This document shows, in pieces, positions 1 to 8,197 of a DNA stretch of 64,000 nt. Source of the stretch: UBA3478 sp964217345. Its GTDB lineage: Bacteria; Bacteroidota; Bacteroidia; Flavobacteriales; Flavobacteriaceae. A program made the translations under genes and the position numbers. The DNA lies in NCBI GenBank assembly GCA_964217345.1, contig CAXPJI010000013.1, positions 1 through 64,000 of the forward strand. Reading direction: 5' to 3'. Within the stretch, counting starts at the first letter, position 1. The number at the start of each line of letters is the position of its first letter. The notes beneath the pieces were generated by a model. The model saw only the letters and a list, made by a program, of their open reading frames with translations, had not been told where the DNA came from and did not search any database.

Positions 1-17
1 ACTTTGAAACATAGCCT

Positions 18-25
18 TATTTTTG
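18..25 (+). promoter_or_regulatory. Bacteroidota -7 element for the O-methyltransferase
   Basis: TATTTTTG matches TAnnTTTG and lies 26 nt before the ATG at 52. The matching -33 element would fall outside the window. Confidence 0.5.
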
Positions 26-51
26 CCATAAATTTACTTAAAAATAGAGCG

Positions 52-693
52 ATGCACTTCTTTTCAGAGGCCTTAGAATCTTATTTAAACCAGCATATAG
101 AGGTAGAACCAACCTATCTCAAAAATCTAAGTCATGAAACGCATCAGAAAGTAATTCAACCGAGAATGATTTCGGGTCACTACCAAGGCAGGCTACTCTC
201 TTTTTTAAGTAAACTAGTTCGACCCAATCGCATTCTTGAGCTGGGTACATATACAGGATATTCGGCACTATGTCTTGCAGAGGGGTTAAGTGATCAAGGA
301 ACCATTACTACCATTGAAGTGAATGAGGAATTGGCTTGGATACAACAAAAGTATTGGAAGTCAAGCCCTTACTATGAAAGCATCCAATCTATTGTCGGAG
401 ATGCATTAGAAATCATCCCTACCTTAAAGGACCAGTTTGATTTAGTCTTTATTGACGCTAAAAAAGCGGATTACAACCAATACTTAGATGCAGTAATTCC
501 TAAGCTAGCTAAAGGTTGCCTTGTAGTATCGGACAACATTTTATGGAGCGGCAAAGTAGTAGAACCGCTTCAAAAGGGCGACAAAGCTACCGAGGCATTG
601 TTAAAGTACAATCAACGATTAACTGAAGACGACCGTTTTGAGCACCTAATCTTACCGGTAAGAGACGGATTAAGCGTGGCTAAATACCTATAA
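52..693 (+). CDS. class I SAM-dependent O-methyltransferase (caffeoyl-CoA OMT-like)
   Basis: The product is a 213-aa soluble methyltransferase of the cation-dependent O-methyltransferase family. It has a glycine-rich SAM motif (ILELGTYTGYS), a metal-site motif (FIDAKKADY) and the DNILWSGKV motif typical of the family. The natural substrate cannot be read from the sequence. I start it at the ATG at 52 rather than the in-frame TTG at 4, because a -7 promoter element (TATTTTTG, 18-25) lies between them. Its stop is one base from the stop of convergent tatA, with no terminator between. Family assignment is firm; function is open. Confidence 0.88.
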   Translation: MHFFSEALESYLNQHIEVEPTYLKNLSHETHQKVIQPRMISGHYQGRLLSFLSKLVRPNRILELGTYTGYSALCLAEGLSDQGTITTIEVNEELAWIQQKYWKSSPYYESIQSIVGDALEIIPTLKDQFDLVFIDAKKADYNQYLDAVIPKLAKGCLVVSDNILWSGKVVEPLQKGDKATEALLKYNQRLTEDDRFEHLILPVRDGLSVAKYL

Positions 694-694
694 C

Positions 695-967
695 TTACTG
701 ACGTTTAATAGTACCTGTTACTTCTTCGACCGATTTTTTTACTTGATCTGCACTCTTTTTAAGATCTTCGGCTATTGAAGTGTCAATACCACTTTTATCT
801 GCAGACTTCTGGATTTCGCGCTTAACGTCGTCGGCTGCATCTTTTAGTTGGCGCATTCCTTTAGCTAGGCCACGTACAATTTCTGGTAGACGATCAGTAC
901 CAAAAATGATCACCACCATAAAGAGTATGAAGAATATTTCTGCGCCGCTAATAAAGAGAAAATGCAT
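695..967 (-). CDS. tatA: Sec-independent translocase subunit TatA/TatB family
   Basis: This 90-aa protein has the TatA layout: a short periplasmic N-terminus, one hydrophobic helix (about residues 8-24), a hinge containing FGTDRLPEIVRGL, then an amphipathic helix (MRQLKDAADDVKREI) and a charged, Lys/Asp-rich tail. It would form the pore-like part of the twin-arginine translocation system in the inner membrane; no tatC lies nearby. A -7 promoter element sits only 5 nt before the ATG, so the mRNA may be leaderless. A nearby peptidase (5880-6638) carries a twin-arginine-like signal and is a possible client. TatA versus TatB cannot be decided from length alone, but TatA is the usual call in this phylum. 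Confidence 0.9.
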   Translation of the reverse strand: MHFLFISGAEIFFILFMVVIIFGTDRLPEIVRGLAKGMRQLKDAADDVKREIQKSADKSGIDTSIAEDLKKSADQVKKSVEEVTGTIKRQ

Positions 968-972
968 GGATA

Positions 973-980
973 CAAATATA
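973..980 (-). promoter_or_regulatory. -7 element directly before tatA
   Basis: On the minus strand TATATTTG ends 5 nt before the tatA ATG. Transcription starting at the usual distance would begin at or within the start codon. No clear -33 TTG is visible; that position falls in the terminator of the upstream peptidase gene. Confidence 0.45.
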
Positions 981-1011
981 AAAAAACCCGCAGCGGTTTC
1001 ACTGCGGGTTT
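981..1011 (-). terminator. rho-independent terminator of the M1 peptidase gene
   Basis: A perfect 10-bp stem (AAACCCGCAG / CTGCGGGTTT, 984-993 with 1002-1011) is followed on the minus strand by a T-run. It lies 20 nt after the stop of the M1 peptidase gene. Confidence 0.9.
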
Positions 1012-1031
1012 AGAATTTTGAATAAAAGAAA

Positions 1032-3332
1032 TTATCCCTTGATTTGCGCTTTTAATGCATCAAATTCAGATCCTTCCTCCTTTTTAGGCCAAGAATTGTT
1101 TGCGGTACCAATATCGGCAGTCTCTGCCTTTGGATCAACTACAATTCCTGTTAGCTTTTTGTCTGATGAGATAACACGCTTTACCTCAGCATCATTTTTT
1201 CTCCAAATCTCAGGCGGATAAGTTACCGTCTCAGAGCTTCCATCTTCGTAAGTGTACTCTACAATCAGTGGCATTGGAATACCTCCCGGTTTTTCAAAAG
1301 AAATTTCATAGAAGTACTTGGGTTCTTTAACCTTAGCACGCTCTGCTTCAGTCATGTTGTCCATCATGAACTCCTTCAGTGTTGTAGAGGTTTCAGAGGG
1401 TGCAGCTGCGTCTAGATTCGGATCAACATCCTCAGCATTTAAATCAGCAAGATACACGAGCGGGGGAAGATCTGCCTCAGTTAAACCATTTGCAGCCATG
1501 TACTCTTTCATTTCTGGCGTTGGCTCATTCGATACATAGTAACTCTTCACTTCTCCTACTCCAATATCAACATAATCGGTTGTGTAGAACCAAGATCTCC
1601 AGAACCAGTCTAGATCTACTGCAGAAGCATCCTCCATGGTTCTGAAGAAATCTTCGGGTGTTGGATGTTTAAACATCCATCGCTGCGCATAAGTTTTAAA
1701 TGCGTGATCGAATAATTCTCTTCCCATTACCGTTTCACGCAGAATGTTTAATGCCGTTGCCGGCTTAGCGTATGCATTAGGTCCTAACTGATAAACATTT
1801 TCAGGGTTTGACATTATAGGAGCAATATAACTCTGATCACCCGCCATATATGGAACAATTGCTGAAGGAGCTCCGCGGCGTGATGGATATTTATCTAAGC
1901 CTTCGATAGCAGCAGGATAAGCCTCTCCAAACTCCTGTTCAGCAAGGTATTGCATAAAGGTATCTAGACCTTCGTCCATCCATCCCCACTGACGCTCATC
2001 TGAGTTTACAATCATCGGGAAAAAGTTGTGACCTACCTCGTGAATAATTACACTCATCATCCCGAATTTGGTTCGATCTGAGTAGGTTCCATCTTTGTTC
2101 GGACGTCCGTAGTTCCAACAAATCATCGGGTACTCCATTCCTTGGTTCTTTGCATGAACAGAGATTGCCTTATGATAGGGATAATCAAATGTGTATTTCG
2201 AGTATGATTTCAATGTTGAAGCAACAGCACGAGTTGACCATTCCTCCCAAAGTGGGTTTCCTTCTTTTGGATAAAGAGAAACCGCCATAACATCTCTATT
2301 ACCAATTTTTACCGCCATCATATCCCAGATGAACTTACGAGAAGTTGCAAATCCATAGTCTCGTACATTTCGAGCGATAAACTTCCAAGTCTTTGTTTTC
2401 TCAGCAAACCCTTTTTCAGCTGCCTCTGCCTCCTCTTGGGTAACAAGCATCACAGGCTCGTCGTACGACTTTTTAGCCTGCTCGTATCGCTTCATCATCT
2501 CCTTCGAGAATACCTGCTTTCTATTTTGCAATTCACCGGTAGCATCTAATACATGGTCTTCAGGCACCGTAATATTTACCTCGTAATCTCCGAAAGGAAG
2601 GGCGAATTCACCACTACCCCAAAATTGATGATTTTGCCAGCCTTCAACGTCGCTATAAACAGCCATTCTTGGGAAGAATTGGGCAATTACGTAGGCACGG
2701 TTGCCATCTTCAGCAAAATACTCGTAGCCCGATCTCGCTCTATTCACAGTATGATCAGGAATATTGTACCACCATTTGATACTAAAACTGTAGCTCTGAC
2801 CACTCAGTAATGGGGTCGCTAAGTCAACACGCATCATCGTTTGGTTGATAGTGTATGGTAAATTACCTCTACTATCCTTTACCCATTCGATGTTAAATCC
2901 ACCATCAAAAGGCTCTCCCATAAACGACTGAGCAAAATTACCGGCTGTGTAAGCTAAGTTTACTCCACTCCCATTTCTAAGTGGAGACTTTGAATCCTTT
3001 GCTCTTACGTTTTGGTCTAATTGCACCCACAAGAACTCTAGATTATCTGGCGAATTGTTGGTGTAGGTAATGGTTTCTTCACCATAGATTCTAGCATTCT
3101 TATCGTCTAACGTAATATCCATTTTGTAATCAGCTCGTTGCTGATAGTAATCTGGACCGGGAGCACCGCTCGCCGAACGATAAGTATTCGGAGTTGAAAA
3201 CTCTTCATACAACTGCTTAAATCGATTGTTATTGTAGTGACCTGGCTCACGTTGTGGAGCCTCTTCTTGGGCGGCCAGGGGGATTGAAAACACCATGGCA
3301 AGCGCAGCAAACAAATGAATCAGTTTTTTCAT
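1032..3332 (-). CDS. secreted M1-family zinc metallopeptidase
   Basis: This is a 766-aa exported aminopeptidase-like enzyme. An N-terminal signal peptide ends near AAQEE (residue 22). The zinc site is HEVGH (431-435) with the third ligand Glu454 in WMDEGLD, and GMEYP (399-403) stands where M1 enzymes have the GxMEN exopeptidase motif. That variant motif leaves the amino-terminal specificity uncertain. It is probably periplasmic or outer-membrane facing. It is the last gene of a minus-strand cluster with a DUF6702 protein and two CarboxypepD_reg-like proteins, separated from them by 62 bp, and it ends at a strong terminator. No C-terminal type IX sorting domain is evident. Confidence 0.92.
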   Translation of the reverse strand: MKKLIHLFAALAMVFSIPLAAQEEAPQREPGHYNNNRFKQLYEEFSTPNTYRSASGAPGPDYYQQRADYKMDITLDDKNARIYGEETITYTNNSPDNLEFLWVQLDQNVRAKDSKSPLRNGSGVNLAYTAGNFAQSFMGEPFDGGFNIEWVKDSRGNLPYTINQTMMRVDLATPLLSGQSYSFSIKWWYNIPDHTVNRARSGYEYFAEDGNRAYVIAQFFPRMAVYSDVEGWQNHQFWGSGEFALPFGDYEVNITVPEDHVLDATGELQNRKQVFSKEMMKRYEQAKKSYDEPVMLVTQEEAEAAEKGFAEKTKTWKFIARNVRDYGFATSRKFIWDMMAVKIGNRDVMAVSLYPKEGNPLWEEWSTRAVASTLKSYSKYTFDYPYHKAISVHAKNQGMEYPMICWNYGRPNKDGTYSDRTKFGMMSVIIHEVGHNFFPMIVNSDERQWGWMDEGLDTFMQYLAEQEFGEAYPAAIEGLDKYPSRRGAPSAIVPYMAGDQSYIAPIMSNPENVYQLGPNAYAKPATALNILRETVMGRELFDHAFKTYAQRWMFKHPTPEDFFRTMEDASAVDLDWFWRSWFYTTDYVDIGVGEVKSYYVSNEPTPEMKEYMAANGLTEADLPPLVYLADLNAEDVDPNLDAAAPSETSTTLKEFMMDNMTEAERAKVKEPKYFYEISFEKPGGIPMPLIVEYTYEDGSSETVTYPPEIWRKNDAEVKRVISSDKKLTGIVVDPKAETADIGTANNSWPKKEEGSEFDALKAQIKG

Positions 3333-3394
3333 TAGAATGAGTTAATTTTTAGAGGGATTAAGTTAGCCCTTTTCTTGAGCTTAAACAAAGAATT

Positions 3395-3901
3395 CTAGAG
3401 TGCTACAACAAAGGACGGTCGCTCCTTAGTCAACACTTCGCTTTGCTTTTTCTGATTCATCCGAAAATGAACTAGGTTCTGTTGTTCTGAATAGGCATCC
3501 GTTATCAGAGCATTGGTTACCTTAATTTCGTATTCGTCACTAGGAATAACACTGAACTCTGAAAGCAAAACAATTTGATCATTTTGATAAGTAAAACCTG
3601 CAAAACTAAACTTGAGCGGTTCATTGTTCATTTCAACAATGAGCTTTTGCTCCACATAACGAGCGATGTAAAAAGACGCCATCTCATCTTCTCGATCTGT
3701 ACCTAAAGCTAATTGAACATCGTAACGCTGCCGCAAGGTCTCTTCAAGATCGTCTACAAATACCCTACTTATAGCCGTAATACGATTGTTATCAGCATCA
3801 AACTCCATTTGAGTTACACTTAAATAGAATTTATGATCGAGCGGTTGAAGACTAGTTAAAGGAAAAAGAGTAATAAAAAAGAGTATCCAGGTTTTCATCA
3901 T
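3395..3901 (-). CDS. DUF6702 family exported protein
   Basis: This 168-aa protein starts with a hydrophobic signal segment (residues 2-18) and continues with HKFYLSVTQMEF and ISRVFVDDLEETL, both characteristic of the Bacteroidota family DUF6702. The family has no known activity; members are small exported beta-rich proteins often found beside an M1 peptidase, as here. Its start codon overlaps the stop of the upstream CarboxypepD_reg-like gene by 4 bp (ATGA type), so translation is probably coupled. I infer a periplasmic role connected with the neighbouring peptidase, but nothing in the sequence proves it. Confidence 0.8.
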   Translation of the reverse strand: MMKTWILFFITLFPLTSLQPLDHKFYLSVTQMEFDADNNRITAISRVFVDDLEETLRQRYDVQLALGTDREDEMASFYIARYVEQKLIVEMNNEPLKFSFAGFTYQNDQIVLLSEFSVIPSDEYEIKVTNALITDAYSEQQNLVHFRMNQKKQSEVLTKERPSFVVAL

Positions 3902-4662
3902 AATGAGTTAAACTGCAGTGCTTTGGATTTTAAAAATTCATAGAACAGAATCTCATCCTCTTTTTCAAGTGTTGAAGCAAAAAGGGAGTCTGCCTCGCAA
4001 AAGTATAAGAATCTACGAACGTCGTCTTTTTTGATGCCTAACTGATCTTCAAAAAGTAATTGTTCATATCGTTTGATAATAAGGTCTAGCGTTCGGTTCT
4101 TTCGCTCCAATCGGACTTGATTTTTGAGCTCTTTGGTTCTTCCTGTTAGTGCATTGAGCAAAGGATTAAGCGGAATCAATCCGCCTCCCGAGGTGGCCTC
4201 GTAAAGCATTCGTTCATTTTTGGTAGGAATATAGATATTGGCATTAGGCAAACCCAAAGAAGCTGCTGTTGGTGGTCCTTCAATGGCAAGTGAGTCTATA
4301 TCAGTACTAATTCTCCCGCTTAAATCGAAAGGCTGTAGAGTTACCCCTTTTAACTCATTAACAAAGGAGTCCATAGGAATTTCAATAGAAGTTACTCCAC
4401 GAAAAGATTGATCGTAGACGAATTGTTTCGTTTTGAACTGAACCGCTGACAGAACCAAGGTATCTCCCAATCGCACCTGAATTTGAAAACGCCCATTTGA
4501 ATCGGTTATAGTAGCTACCCCCGAACGAAGATTTTGTACGGTAACTGATTCAATGTCATCTGAATCTGCTTTTATTTCTCCATTAATCTGTACAAGTCGA
4601 TTTTGGGCTTGAACAAAAACAGAGGTACTCAGAAAACCTAACAGTAAAAAAAATACTCTCAA
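3898..4662 (-). CDS. exported CarboxypepD_reg-like domain protein (paralog 2)
   Basis: This 254-aa protein has a signal peptide (cleavage near VQAQN, residue 20) followed by a carboxypeptidase-D-regulatory-like beta-sandwich: VQINGEIK, then TITDSNGRFQIQVRLGDTLVLSA. The C-terminal half is alpha-helical and charged, with RRFLYFCEADSLF near the end. It shares domain order and a similar C-terminal motif with the upstream gene (4659-5402), so the two look like tandem duplicates that diverged. The genes overlap by 4 bp at both ends of this one. These domains are common in TonB receptors and surface proteins of this phylum. The function is unknown. Confidence 0.75.
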   Translation of the reverse strand: MRVFFLLLGFLSTSVFVQAQNRLVQINGEIKADSDDIESVTVQNLRSGVATITDSNGRFQIQVRLGDTLVLSAVQFKTKQFVYDQSFRGVTSIEIPMDSFVNELKGVTLQPFDLSGRISTDIDSLAIEGPPTAASLGLPNANIYIPTKNERMLYEATSGGGLIPLNPLLNALTGRTKELKNQVRLERKNRTLDLIIKRYEQLLFEDQLGIKKDDVRRFLYFCEADSLFASTLEKEDEILFYEFLKSKALQFNSL

Positions 4663-5402
4663 CGATTTTGTTCTTTAAAGGCAGCAGAACTATTCACTAA
4701 GAATTCAATAAGTTCAAATTCGTTTTCTTTACGCAGAAGATCACGGGCGGGGATGGTTTCATCACAAAACTTAAGAAAAAGTTCAATCTCAGCCAGTTCA
4801 AGTCCTAGGTCATTGATAAAGAAGTCATCTTCATAAACCGTACGAAGCGCTTTTGAAAGGGGAACCGAAGGCTTTTCAGGATCAGTACTAAAAAGCAAGC
4901 TTTTAAGTAATTTATACATGGCTACAAAGTTGAGTCCGTCTCTCATTCCAGTAGCCGATGGTGACAACACCGTATTTTGAACGGGGGTAGATCGATCAAT
5001 TCCATAATCATACCCTTTAAACTCTTCATTTTTCAGTTCAATAAATTTCTGTTGATTTTCTGGCCCTACAACCACCTCATCAAGTTCATTAACGCGCTCT
5101 GTAACTTCAACCACTAGTCGATTATTCTGAATAATATCTGTCGTGATTTTAACTACTTCTAATTGATAGTTAACGGCCTTAAAAACTAACTCATCTCCTA
5201 CAGCGACATAAATTTCAAAGGCACCGTTTTGATCGGTTATCGTGCTGAGATCACGGGTAGAATTTACTACAGCTTCATCTTGCACAAAGCTATTTCTATA
5301 AAGAACCTGGCCACGTAATAGATGTAATTCGGGAGATTTCGACTGCTGAGCAAAAAGCAATCCGAAACTAAAAAAGAGACCAAAAAAGAGTTTTATCCGC
5401 AT
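4659..5402 (-). CDS. exported CarboxypepD_reg-like domain protein (paralog 1)
   Basis: I start this 247-aa protein at the ATG at 5402, where a clean signal peptide begins (MRIKLFFGLFFSFGLLFAQQ). An upstream in-frame ATG at 5510 would put 36 non-signal residues in front and overlap the divergent acetyltransferase gene. After the signal comes a regulatory-like beta-sandwich (TITDQNGAFEIYVAVGDELVF), then ELDEVVVGP, the linker seen in such proteins, and a helical C-terminus with LFLKFCDETIP. That Cys-containing motif resembles RRFLYFCEADSLF in the next gene. It is the first gene of the cluster running down to the DUF6702 protein and the M1 peptidase. Confidence 0.75.
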   Translation of the reverse strand: MRIKLFFGLFFSFGLLFAQQSKSPELHLLRGQVLYRNSFVQDEAVVNSTRDLSTITDQNGAFEIYVAVGDELVFKAVNYQLEVVKITTDIIQNNRLVVEVTERVNELDEVVVGPENQQKFIELKNEEFKGYDYGIDRSTPVQNTVLSPSATGMRDGLNFVAMYKLLKSLLFSTDPEKPSVPLSKALRTVYEDDFFINDLGLELAEIELFLKFCDETIPARDLLRKENEFELIEFLVNSSAAFKEQNR

Positions 5403-5445
5403 GCTAACTATTCTAAAGTTTAAATTTACTATAAAATCGGTCGAA

Positions 5446-5883
5446 ATGCTATCCATAAAAACCACCGAAGCCTCGGCAATTTTAAAAATTCGTTTAGACA
5501 TCTTACGCAAAGGGATGACCCTAGACGACTGTCACTTTAGCGGAGATAATGATCCTGAAAGTATTCATTTTGCTGCTTTTGACAGGGATACAATTATTGG
5601 ATGCTGTACCCTAACAGTCAACCCACAGTCTATTATTAATGACAGCTATTATCAACTTAGAGGAATGGCAGTTTTAGAGGATTACCAGGGAAGTGGAATC
5701 GGCCATAAATTACTTCACGCGGCCGAATCTAAACTAATCGAACTAGGTAAAAACGTTCTATGGTTTAATGCACGAACCTCGGCGGTTGGCTTTTATCAAA
5801 AATATGGATACCAGGTATTAGGAAATGAATTTGAAATTGAAGGTGTTGGTCCGCACTACAAAATGTATAAAGCGATCTCATGA
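5446..5883 (+). CDS. GNAT-family N-acetyltransferase
   Basis: This 145-aa acyltransferase has the GNAT acetyl-CoA loop GSGIGHKLLHAAE after the beta-4 strand RGMAVLEDYQ, and the C-terminal FYQKYGYQVLGNEFEIEGVGPHYKM. This resembles the ElaA/YitI-like subgroup. I prefer the ATG at 5446 to the one at 5401, because the latter overlaps the start of the divergent gene and leaves no room for promoters. Its stop overlaps the start of the next gene by 4 bp. The substrate is unknown. Confidence 0.85.
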   Translation: MLSIKTTEASAILKIRLDILRKGMTLDDCHFSGDNDPESIHFAAFDRDTIIGCCTLTVNPQSIINDSYYQLRGMAVLEDYQGSGIGHKLLHAAESKLIELGKNVLWFNARTSAVGFYQKYGYQVLGNEFEIEGVGPHYKMYKAIS

Positions 5884-6638
5884 TTAATCGAAGAGTATTT
5901 TTAAAACAAAGCGCCACTACCACCTTAGCAATTGGGTGCTTACCTAGCTGGGCAAAAGACTCATTAATGGATTCAGAAGATCCTTTTTTCTGGAGTGTTA
6001 ATCGATTAATGGGAATAAATCCTGCGTCTTTGAAAGGAGAAGATCCGCTTGTCTTAACTAGAAAAACATTCAAGGCTTTTAATAAAATGCGGGTAGCCGC
6101 ATGGGAGGATGGAATTGTGATCAGTCCCGTCTCCAGTTTCAGATCTTATTCTAGACAAAAGGCCATCTTCGAAAGTAAATTCAAGAGATTTCAAACCGAG
6201 GGCCTATCACCGATAGAATCTGTAAAAAAAATTATTGAGTACTCAACTATTCCAGGAACCTCAAGACATCATTGGGGCACTGATATTGACGTGATACAGG
6301 GCAAAATAAAGATAGAGGGCGATGTTCTACTTGAAGAGCATTTTAATAGTGGAGGAGCCTTCGAAAATCTACATCACTGGTTAACGGATAACGCAGCCAA
6401 TTACGGATTCTATTTGGTATATACCAATCATCCCGAACGTAAGGGATTTAAATACGAACCTTGGCATTTATCTTATGCACCCGAATCTATTCCGATTCTA
6501 AAACGTTACATCAATAAAGGGGTTTATGAAATCGCATTGCAACAAAAAGTAAAGGGTGTAGAAGTAATTAACTCAAGCCTGAAAACTTCCTATCTGAGGG
6601 AGCAGCTTCTAGATATCAACCCGCTTCTACTTCCTTAG
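5880..6638 (+). CDS. M15-family (VanY-like) D-alanyl-D-alanine carboxypeptidase with Tat-type signal
   Basis: This 252-aa enzyme is predicted to trim peptidoglycan stem peptides. The M15 metal site is visible: SRHHWGTDID (His130, Asp137) and EPWH (Glu193, His196). The N-terminus NRRVFLK followed by a hydrophobic stretch and AIGC at residue 20 looks like a twin-arginine signal, possibly of a Tat-exported lipoprotein, although the lipobox is imperfect. tatA lies about 5 kb away. It is translationally coupled to the acetyltransferase (4-bp overlap). The second conserved position of the first motif is Asp135 instead of the usual Ala, which is not a ligand. Confidence 0.85.
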   Translation: MINRRVFLKQSATTTLAIGCLPSWAKDSLMDSEDPFFWSVNRLMGINPASLKGEDPLVLTRKTFKAFNKMRVAAWEDGIVISPVSSFRSYSRQKAIFESKFKRFQTEGLSPIESVKKIIEYSTIPGTSRHHWGTDIDVIQGKIKIEGDVLLEEHFNSGGAFENLHHWLTDNAANYGFYLVYTNHPERKGFKYEPWHLSYAPESIPILKRYINKGVYEIALQQKVKGVEVINSSLKTSYLREQLLDINPLLLP

Positions 6639-6644
6639 AAATCG

Positions 6645-6652
6645 TAACTTTG
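6645..6652 (+). promoter_or_regulatory. -7 element for gpmI
   Basis: TAACTTTG lies 24 nt before the ATG at 6677. Its final TTG forms a spurious in-frame start, which is why I do not use a start at 6650. Confidence 0.55.
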
Positions 6653-6676
6653 CAACATCAACCAAAAACGAATACC

Positions 6677-8197
6677 ATGAACAAAAAGGTACTTCTAATG
6701 ATCTTGGATGGATGGGGAATGTCACCTGATCCAAAGATCTCTGCCATTGAACAAGCCAACACTCCGTTTATAGATAGCCTATATCAAAATTATCCTCATG
6801 CCACTCTGAAAACTTATGGCATGCATGTCGGTCTTCCTGACGGACAAATGGGTAATAGCGAGGTAGGACACATGAACCTCGGTGCAGGAAGAATCGTTTA
6901 TCAAGACTTTGCTAAAATCAACAAGGCGGTTGCCGAAGGAAGCTTTGCCCAGAACGAAGTACTTCAAAGCGCACTAGACTACGCCAATAAAGAAGGAGCA
7001 AATGTTCACCTTTTAGGTCTGTGTAGTGACGGCGGTGTACATGCGCACACGAGTCATTTAAGAGCTCTTATCGACTTCTTTGAGACGAGCAATGAGTATT
7101 CTAATACCTTTATTCACGCCTTTTCAGACGGACGAGACGTGGATCCAAAAAGCGGCGCCGGATACATTCAAAATTTAGAAGAATACATCTCAAACAAAAA
7201 GGCCGTTTTAGCCTCAGTTACAGGACGCTATTACGCAATGGATCGCGATCAACGTTGGGAGCGTGTGAAGATTGCCTATGACGCCATCGTGAAAGCACAA
7301 GGTAATCAGACCAAGAATATCGTTAGCGAAATGGAAGCTTCGTACGAAAATGGGGTTACTGACGAGTTTATCATGCCAATTATCAAGGTAGACGAACAAG
7401 GAAATACGATCGGAAGCATTAAAGAAAAAGACGTTGTCCTATTCTTTAATTTCAGAACAGATCGAGGCAGGGAACTCTCACAAGCTTTATCGCAAACCGC
7501 ATTCCCTGAGCAAGAAATGCAACCCCTTCAGTTGCATTTCGTGACCATGACCCGATACGACGACAACTTTAAAAATGTTAGTATCGTATTCGACAAAGAC
7601 AATCTAAACGAAACTTTAGGTGAAGTAGTTTCAAAAGCTCAAAAGACACAACTGCGGATTGCAGAAACAGAAAAATATCCGCATGTTACCTTCTTCTTTA
7701 ACGGTGGTAAAGAAGCCCCATTCGAAGGAGAAGAGCGTATTCTTTGTCCATCACCCAAGGTAGCCACTTACGATCTTCAGCCCGAAATGAGCGCCTTTGA
7801 AATTAGAGATGCACTGCAGCCTCATTTAGCAAAAGGTACTTTTGATTTTATCTGCCTCAACTTTGCCAATCCAGACATGGTAGGACATACAGGAGATATG
7901 AATGCAGCGATTAAAGCCTGTGAAACCGTTGACAGTTGCGCTGAAACCTTAATTACTGAAGCACTGAATCAAGATTACACGACACTAGTTATTGCAGATC
8001 ACGGTAATTGTGATACCATGATCAATGAAGATGGTTCACCGAACACTGCGCATACGACTAATCCCGTTCCACTTATTTTAGTTGATAAGGAGCTGAAAGA
8101 AGTAAAAGACGGAGTGCTTGGCGATATCGCACCGACTATTCTTAAATTAATGGGAATTGATCAACCTGCCTCAATGACCCAAAAACCCCTAGTTTAA
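6677..8197 (+). CDS. gpmI: 2,3-bisphosphoglycerate-independent phosphoglycerate mutase
   Basis: This 506-aa Mn2+-dependent enzyme interconverts 3- and 2-phosphoglycerate in glycolysis and gluconeogenesis. Alkaline-phosphatase-fold motifs are clear: LMILDGWG at the N-terminus, the phospho-serine motif GNSEVGHMNLGAGR, SDGRDVDP, the metal motif NFANPDMVGHTGD, and ADHGNCD with HTTNPVP. Length is normal for the family. I start at ATG 6677; an upstream TTG in the same frame is part of the promoter. The map gene begins directly after its stop codon, so the two are probably co-transcribed. Confidence 0.97.
   Translation: MNKKVLLMILDGWGMSPDPKISAIEQANTPFIDSLYQNYPHATLKTYGMHVGLPDGQMGNSEVGHMNLGAGRIVYQDFAKINKAVAEGSFAQNEVLQSALDYANKEGANVHLLGLCSDGGVHAHTSHLRALIDFFETSNEYSNTFIHAFSDGRDVDPKSGAGYIQNLEEYISNKKAVLASVTGRYYAMDRDQRWERVKIAYDAIVKAQGNQTKNIVSEMEASYENGVTDEFIMPIIKVDEQGNTIGSIKEKDVVLFFNFRTDRGRELSQALSQTAFPEQEMQPLQLHFVTMTRYDDNFKNVSIVFDKDNLNETLGEVVSKAQKTQLRIAETEKYPHVTFFFNGGKEAPFEGEERILCPSPKVATYDLQPEMSAFEIRDALQPHLAKGTFDFICLNFANPDMVGHTGDMNAAIKACETVDSCAETLITEALNQDYTTLVIADHGNCDTMINEDGSPNTAHTTNPVPLILVDKELKEVKDGVLGDIAPTILKLMGIDQPASMTQKPLV

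Noticed and set aside
6650..6676. Upstream TTG start for gpmI (and similar ones for ubiE and the yqeY-like gene)
   Set aside because: These TTG codons are the last three bases of TAnnTTTG promoter elements; ATG codons with family N-termini follow.
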